NCBI GenBank assembly: GCA_001586965.3
Contig: LUCW03001845.1
Span: 1 to 35,000, forward strand
DNA length: 35,000 nucleotides
Direction of reading: 5' to 3'
DNA from: Sphaeroforma sirkka
Taxonomy: Eukaryota > Opisthokonta > Ichthyosporea > Ichthyophonida
Part shown: positions 34,825 through 35,000 of the stretch, one piece after another
Numbering within the stretch: position 1 is the stretch's first letter
Layout: every line of letters begins with the position of its first letter
The notes under the pieces: model-generated
Database searches by the model: none
The model's input: the letters and a program-made list of their open reading frames with translations, nothing else
What the model was told of the DNA's origin: nothing
Program-made: the position numbers and the translations under genes

Positions 34825-35000
34825 CCTAAAAAAGACATACAGAGGACAGGCATACACTCTGCATCTGATGCCACAGTATAAAATGTTCTATAAATAGATC
34901 TGGTGACACACCTGGCTACTAGGCACAGGAATACCTAAAAGACATACAGAGGACAGGCATGCACTCTGCATCTGATGTCACACTACAAAATGCCCTATAA
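34825..35000. repeat. 109-bp direct repeat at the right edge
   Basis: CCTAAAAAAGACATACAGAGG (34825) and CCTAAAAGACATACAGAGGA (34934) each begin a stretch that continues through GGACAGGCAT(A/G)CACTCTGCATCTGATG to CCTATAA or TCTATAA. The second copy runs to the window's end, so a longer array may lie beyond. Confidence 0.85.

Overview
The window is nuclear DNA from a eukaryote. It holds two multi-exon genes with GT-AG introns (mostly GTATGT or GTAAG-like donors), long microsatellite-rich introns, and decayed LTR retrotransposons. The lineage cannot be fixed from the sequence alone. A GLTSCR1-domain protein, a TMEM143/DUF3754 protein, Ty3/gypsy elements and introns of 0.2-1.8 kb would suit a unicellular holozoan such as an ichthyosporean, but both protein families are also found in other eukaryotic groups, so this is inference.

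Region 1 (1 to about 10.9 kb): fossil Ty3/gypsy elements, both reading on the minus strand. Element A (about 3.85-10.9 kb) has a 5' LTR, a gag region, protease, reverse transcriptase, RNase H, an extra methyltransferase-like module, and integrase. It is broken. A related element B (1-3517, running off the left edge) has a 5' LTR, a gag region and the start of protease. Between them is a large diverged palindrome (about 3518-4145). It is made of an inverted copy of element A's 3' end facing A's own 3' end, and B's LTR begins exactly where the left arm stops. Between 10.9 and 12.2 kb I see no gene.

Region 2 (12.8-22.0 kb, plus strand): a six-exon gene for a protein of about 1,788 residues. Its parts are a Gly/Ser/Asn-rich N-terminus, very long Gln-rich tracts, an AT-hook-like basic block, a long charged helix, and a GLTSCR1 (BICRA/BICRAL-type) domain split by an intron. 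I read it as a subunit of the non-canonical BAF (GBAF/ncBAF) SWI/SNF chromatin remodeller. Its 3' end lies in a degenerate tandem repeat of about 180 bp that may supply an alternative last exon.

Region 3 (22.0-26.8 kb): the intergenic space between two convergent genes. It holds minisatellites with 52, 58 and 62 bp units, a pair of hairpins, and about 1 kb of (CA)n/(TA)n microsatellite.

Region 4 (26.8-34.6 kb and beyond the right edge, minus strand): ten exons of a DUF3754/TMEM143-like membrane protein. The joined exons stay in frame for 590 residues to a TGA stop. Eight of the nine introns are phase 0. The introns carry interstitial TTTAGGG repeats, minisatellites, and decayed duplicates of one exon's own acceptor and 5' end.

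The two host genes have no obvious joint function: one is nuclear chromatin biology, the other an organelle or membrane protein.
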